A stretch of 64,000 bases of DNA from an uncultured Myxococcales bacterium. GTDB lineage: Bacteria; Myxococcota; Myxococcia; Myxococcales; Myxococcaceae. The stretch lies in NCBI GenBank assembly GCA_937980205.1, contig CALJKW010000040.1:1-64000 (forward strand), in the 5' to 3' direction. Positions 61,247 through 64,000 of this stretch are shown piece by piece. How positions within the stretch are numbered: the stretch's first letter is position 1; each line of letters opens with the position of its first letter. Below the pieces are notes generated by a model. It saw nothing but the letters and a program-made list of their open reading frames with translations, did not search any database and was not told the DNA's origin. Position numbers and translations under genes: made by a program.

Positions 61247-61263
61247 TTTTCAGTTCTGAAAAG
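61247..61263. promoter_or_regulatory. palindrome upstream of the sigma54 promoter
   Basis: TTTTCAG-TT-CTGAAAA, two perfect 7-base arms about 100 bases before the -24 element. It could be an enhancer binding site for the regulator or a hairpin ending the regulator's transcript. Confidence 0.4.
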
Positions 61264-61358
61264 TGCCTTGCAGCCATGAAAGCAGCGCAAACCTGTTTGG
61301 ACGTTGACCAAGTGATGCAACGCGGCGTGATCACGGGGGTTCCTGAAACCGCATTCCA

Positions 61359-61375
61359 TGGCACGCAGACTGCTT
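61359..61375 (+). promoter_or_regulatory. sigma54 (-24/-12) promoter
   Basis: TGGCACGCAGACTGCTT matches the RpoN consensus (TGGCACG-N4-TTGCT). The invariant GG at 61360-61361 and GC at 61372-61373 are separated by exactly ten bases. The start of transcription would be near 61385. Confidence 0.85.
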
Positions 61376-61384
61376 AGCGGCACA

Positions 61385-61502
61385 TCAGCACGGTGAGTTC
61401 GGGTTGAAGGAGGTTCCCCCCCACCACTTCAGCAGTTTCGCCGTGCAGCAGTAAAAGAAGACCCGCGGCTCGGTGCCCCACGGTGCCGAGCCGCCTTCTT
61501 TT
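61385..61502 (+). ncRNA. pxr: Pxr-like small RNA
   Basis: About 118 nt from the predicted start of the sigma54 promoter to the end of a strong terminator. There is no ORF with a sensible start in it. It includes a run of seven C (61416-61422), GGAGGTT before it, and a 3' stem GCGGCTCGG/CCGAGCCGC with CTTCTTTT. Its place between an NtrC-type gene and nuoN, its sigma54 control and its size fit the Pxr RNA of Myxococcus xanthus, which blocks development when food is plentiful. Identity is inferred from synteny and structure, not from alignment. Confidence 0.7.
61453..61502. terminator. bidirectional rho-independent terminator
   Basis: GCGGCTCGG (61465-61473) pairs with CCGAGCCGC (61486-61494), extended inward by wobble pairs. 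The flanks AAAAGAAG and CTTCTTTT complement each other, so both strands have a T-rich tail: it can end the small RNA and also nuoN transcripts from the right. The following 61503-61743 holds no gene that I can support. Confidence 0.85.
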
Positions 61503-61743
61503 GTGCTGCGCGGGCCGATACCCGGCGCGCTGCTTCGTTGGCCGCTGCGGTCCGTGCTCATGGCCACACGACGGCCACTCCGCGCGGTCCTCGCGTCCGC
61601 CTCGCATCGCTTGGGTCTCGGCCCGCTCGCGCCACCGCTCTGCCTTTCGGGCACGGGGTGGGGGCACGGTGCTGCGACCTCGGACGCATGCCCTCGGTAC
61701 GTTACTTCGTGGTGACGTTCACTTCTGAAAACGCGCGTCCTGC

Positions 61744-63297
61744 TCAGCGGCCGAACAGCATGTCCGTGCGCTGCAGGAGCGCCGTGACCGGGCCGGGCAG
61801 GATGCCGAAGATGACCGTCGCCGCGGCCGAGGCCACCAGCGCGAGCTCCGTCGTCCAGCGGCGCTCGGGCACGAGCGCGCCTTCCGGAGCCGGGCGCATG
61901 TACATGTAAACGACCACGCGCAGGTAGTAGTAGACGCCCGCCGCGCTCGCGAGCATGCCCGCGATCGCCAGGCCGAGCAGGCCCGCGTCGACCGCCGCGC
62001 GGAACAAGAGCACCTTGCCGATGAAGCCCACCGTCGGAGGCACGCCGCCCAGCGACAGCATGAACACCGTCATCGCCAGCGCCCAGCCCGGCTTGCGCTG
62101 GGCCAGGCCCGCGAAGCGGTCGAGGTCCCACGCGTTGCCCTTCGTCTCGTCCTCGCGGCGCTCCAGCGCGACGATCGCGCCGAACGCTCCGATCGCCGTC
62201 ACGGTGTAGCCCAGCAGGTAGAAGAGAATGCCCTTGAACACGTCGGCCTGCATCGCGCCCGAGATGCCGATGAGCGGCGTCGACGCCAGCACGCCCACCT
62301 TCGCGTCTTTGCCGGGCGCGAACAGCGCGGCCACGCCGAGCAACAGGTAGCCCGCGTGCGCGATCGACGAGTACGCGAGCATGCGCTTCACGTTCCGCTG
62401 CGGCAGCGCGAGCAGGTTGCCGATGACCATCGTGAGCAGCGCGAGCACCGAAAACGCGATGAACGGCAGCTGCGGGTCGACCGCCGGGCTGAGCGCCACG
62501 AACACGCGCACCAGCGCGACGAACGCCGCCGCCTTCACGCCCGCGCTCATCAGCGCCGTCACCGGCGTCGGAGCGCCCTCGTACACATCCGGCGTCCACA
62601 TGTGGAACGGGACGGCGGCGACCTTGAACGCGAAGCCCGCTCCGACGAGCAGGAAGCCCGCGTAGACGAGGCCGGGCTGCGTCTTCACCGCGGCCGCGAG
62701 CGGGCCGGCCATGTCGGCCAGGCGCGTGGTGCCCGTCGCGCCGTAGAGCAGCGAGGCGCCGTAGAGCATGAGCGCCGCCGCGAACGCACCGAGGATGAAG
62801 TACTTGAAGCCGGCCTCGCTCGGGCGCGAGCCGCGCCGCAGCCACGCGGTGAGCGCGTAGGTGGCGACCGAGAGCACCTCGAGGTTCACGAACAGGGTGA
62901 TGAACTCGGCCGAGAGGCCCAGGAGCACCATGCCCGCGGCGGCGAAGAGCATCAGCGCGTAGAACTCGCCGCGCTCGGCGTTGCGGTGCTGCAGGAAGCC
63001 GGCGGCGAGCAGCGCGGCGAGCGCCGTGCCCGCGCAGACGGTGACGGTGAGGAACGACGAGAACGGGTCCATCACCGCGTAGCCCTGCAGCACGGCGCGC
63101 GGCGCGTCGGCCATGTTCATCAGGCCGACCGCTCCGGCGAGCGCGCAGGCGATGACCGAGAGAATCGACTGGTACGAGCGCGACGCCGTCGGAGTGAGGA
63201 ACACCTCGGACAGCATCAGGACGATCGCCGCGCCGGCCAGGATGCCCGCGGGCACCACCGGCCAGAAATCCATCATCGTGAAGTCGGGAGTCGTCAT
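61744..63297 (-). CDS. nuoN: NADH-quinone oxidoreductase subunit N
   Basis: A 517-aa inner membrane protein of complex I that takes part in proton pumping. ATG 63297 gives the typical N-terminus; the longer frame overlaps nuoM. Antiporter-like hallmarks are the discontinuous helix Glu (VNLEVLSVATYALTAWLRR), Lys in FAFKVAAVPFHMWTPDVYEGAPTPV and MLAYSSIAHAGYLL, and Lys in GVPPTVGFIGKVLLF. About 14 helices. It follows nuoM by four bases as in the usual nuo operon order, whose remaining genes would lie to the right of the window. Confidence 0.96.
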   Translation of the reverse strand: MTTPDFTMMDFWPVVPAGILAGAAIVLMLSEVFLTPTASRSYQSILSVIACALAGAVGLMNMADAPRAVLQGYAVMDPFSSFLTVTVCAGTALAALLAAGFLQHRNAERGEFYALMLFAAAGMVLLGLSAEFITLFVNLEVLSVATYALTAWLRRGSRPSEAGFKYFILGAFAAALMLYGASLLYGATGTTRLADMAGPLAAAVKTQPGLVYAGFLLVGAGFAFKVAAVPFHMWTPDVYEGAPTPVTALMSAGVKAAAFVALVRVFVALSPAVDPQLPFIAFSVLALLTMVIGNLLALPQRNVKRMLAYSSIAHAGYLLLGVAALFAPGKDAKVGVLASTPLIGISGAMQADVFKGILFYLLGYTVTAIGAFGAIVALERREDETKGNAWDLDRFAGLAQRKPGWALAMTVFMLSLGGVPPTVGFIGKVLLFRAAVDAGLLGLAIAGMLASAAGVYYYLRVVVYMYMRPAPEGALVPERRWTTELALVASAAATVIFGILPGPVTALLQRTDMLFGR

Positions 63298-63301
63298 GTT
63301 T

Positions 63302-64000
63302 TTACGGAGTCGTCGGGGTGGGGGGAGCGGCCTGCAGCAGGATCGGCTGCCCACCGGGAGGGAAGTTCGGGAACGCGCGGACCTGGCGGCGCGGCGGAGC
63401 ATCGCCGGGCGCGCCCACCTCGCCCATCTGCGGGCGCTGCGGCGCGAGCACCGCGGGCGCCGCCGGCGGAGGAGGCCGCACCTCGACGCGCACCTTGGAC
63501 TCGGGCGTGTCGTTCGTCAGCGTCGCGCGCGCGATGTACGCCTTCGTCGAGCGCTCGATGACGTCGAGCAGCGGCTGGGGCCGCAGGCCCATCACGAGCA
63601 CGAGGATGACGAACGGCAGCGCGGTGGCGATCTCGCGCAGGTTCAGGTCGGGCACGTGCTGGTTCTCTTTGCGCGTGACGGGCCCGAAGAACACCTTCTG
63701 CACCATGAGCAGCATGTACGCCGCGCCGAGCACGACGCCGAGCGCCGCCGCGACGCCGACCCACAGCGGCAGGTTCGAGTTGAACGTGCCGAGCAGCACG
63801 AGGAACTCGCCGATGAAGCCGTTCGTGCCGGGCACCGCCACCGACGAGAACGTGATGATGAGGAAGAACGCGGTGAAGACCGGCATCACCTTCGCGAGGC
63901 CGCCGTAGTCGCTCATCAGGCGCACGTGCCGGCGCTCGTAGAGGTAGCCGAAGAGGAGGAACAGCGCGCCCGTCGACACGCCGTGGTTGAGCATCTGGTA
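63302..64000 (-). CDS. nuoM: NADH-quinone oxidoreductase subunit M, 3' part
   Basis: The gene runs off the right edge, so only the C-terminal 232 residues are seen. MLNHGVSTGALFLLFGYLYERRHVR, GLAKVMPVFTAFFLIITFSSVAVPGTNGFIGEFLVLLG and AAYMLLMVQKVFFGP identify NuoM. After the last helix (IATALPFVILVLVMGLRPQPLLD) the protein continues for about 75 mostly Pro-, Arg- and Ala-rich residues (PPPPAAPAVLAPQRPQ ... PPTPTTP), longer than usual for this subunit. Cotranscribed with nuoN. Confidence 0.95.
   Translation of the reverse strand, partial: YQMLNHGVSTGALFLLFGYLYERRHVRLMSDYGGLAKVMPVFTAFFLIITFSSVAVPGTNGFIGEFLVLLGTFNSNLPLWVGVAAALGVVLGAAYMLLMVQKVFFGPVTRKENQHVPDLNLREIATALPFVILVLVMGLRPQPLLDVIERSTKAYIARATLTNDTPESKVRVEVRPPPPAAPAVLAPQRPQMGEVGAPGDAPPRRQVRAFPNFPPGGQPILLQAAPPTPTTP

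Noticed and set aside
61264..61358. sigma70 promoter TTGACC ... TGATCA upstream of the small RNA
   Set aside because: The -10 match is poor and the -24/-12 element is far better placed; kept only as a remote alternative.
57181..61383. 1400-codon open frame on the minus strand opposite selB and the regulator
   Set aside because: Same composition artefact; both plus-strand genes have intact catalytic motifs.
61473..61909. Small plus-strand ORFs after the sRNA terminator
   Set aside because: They start inside the terminator stem and partly overlap nuoN in antisense; composition is Arg/Ser/Pro shadow-like.

Overview
The window is about 64 kb of very GC-rich DNA. Coding density is high, codon third positions are strongly G/C, and GTG, TTG and probably one CTG start are used. 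It looks like a member of the Myxococcota, most likely suborder Cystobacterineae. The reasons are the many secreted lipoproteins, an AgmX/PglI C-terminal-domain protein, a TIGR02265/DUF2378-type protein, DUF1501/cytochrome-like secreted pairs, and above all the arrangement of a sigma54 activator gene, a short sigma54-promoter transcript and nuoN, which resembles the pxr locus of Myxococcus xanthus. No rRNA, tRNA, CRISPR array, phage or transposase gene was seen.

Layout. 1-11.8 kb holds a membrane-export and von Willebrand factor A (VWA) locus: a GATase-like membrane protein, an ABC-2 exporter (one ATPase and two paralogous 473-aa permeases), a DUF58 protein, a BatA-type VWA protein and a 913-aa protein with two VWA domains. 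A TPR lipoprotein on the other strand is inserted among them. 11.8-19 kb has an orphan polyamine-type solute-binding protein, a class 3 lipase lipoprotein, an XdhC-type protein with a membrane partner, an FHA protein and an AgmX-like protein. 19-35 kb is rich in stress and repair genes: large-subunit catalase KatE, a peptidoglycan-binding/EEP-phosphatase fusion, Lhr helicase, SodC, a DUF6600 protein with a very long coiled coil, Ada-AlkA and Ogt. 35-50 kb carries secreted and membrane proteins: DUF420, SnoaL-like, a three-gene DUF1501/CxxCH operon, a cytochrome-tailed lipoprotein with an FG-GAP lipoprotein, a collagen-like PPC lipoprotein and an OPT transporter. 50-57 kb has a CAP lipoprotein, HutF, a TPR protein, ArgE, PilZ and a Cys-rich lipoprotein. 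57-61 kb has a phosphoribosyltransferase, SelB and an NtrC-type regulator. The window ends with nuoN and the 3' part of nuoM on the minus strand.

Two things stand out beyond the genes. First, 61.36-61.50 kb holds a canonical -24/-12 promoter followed about 90 bases later by a strong terminator, directly downstream of a sigma54 activator gene. This is a probable Pxr-type small RNA of about 118 nt. Second, a family of palindromic repeats recurs seven times or more. Its arms read about CCGTTCACGCTGAGCGG. Copies lie mostly between genes, but one is embedded in frame inside lhr and one supplies the ribosome binding site of a VWA gene. A separate 87-bp near-perfect inverted repeat lies at 53.09-53.18 kb.

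All functional calls are from reading the sequence and family knowledge; no database search was possible.
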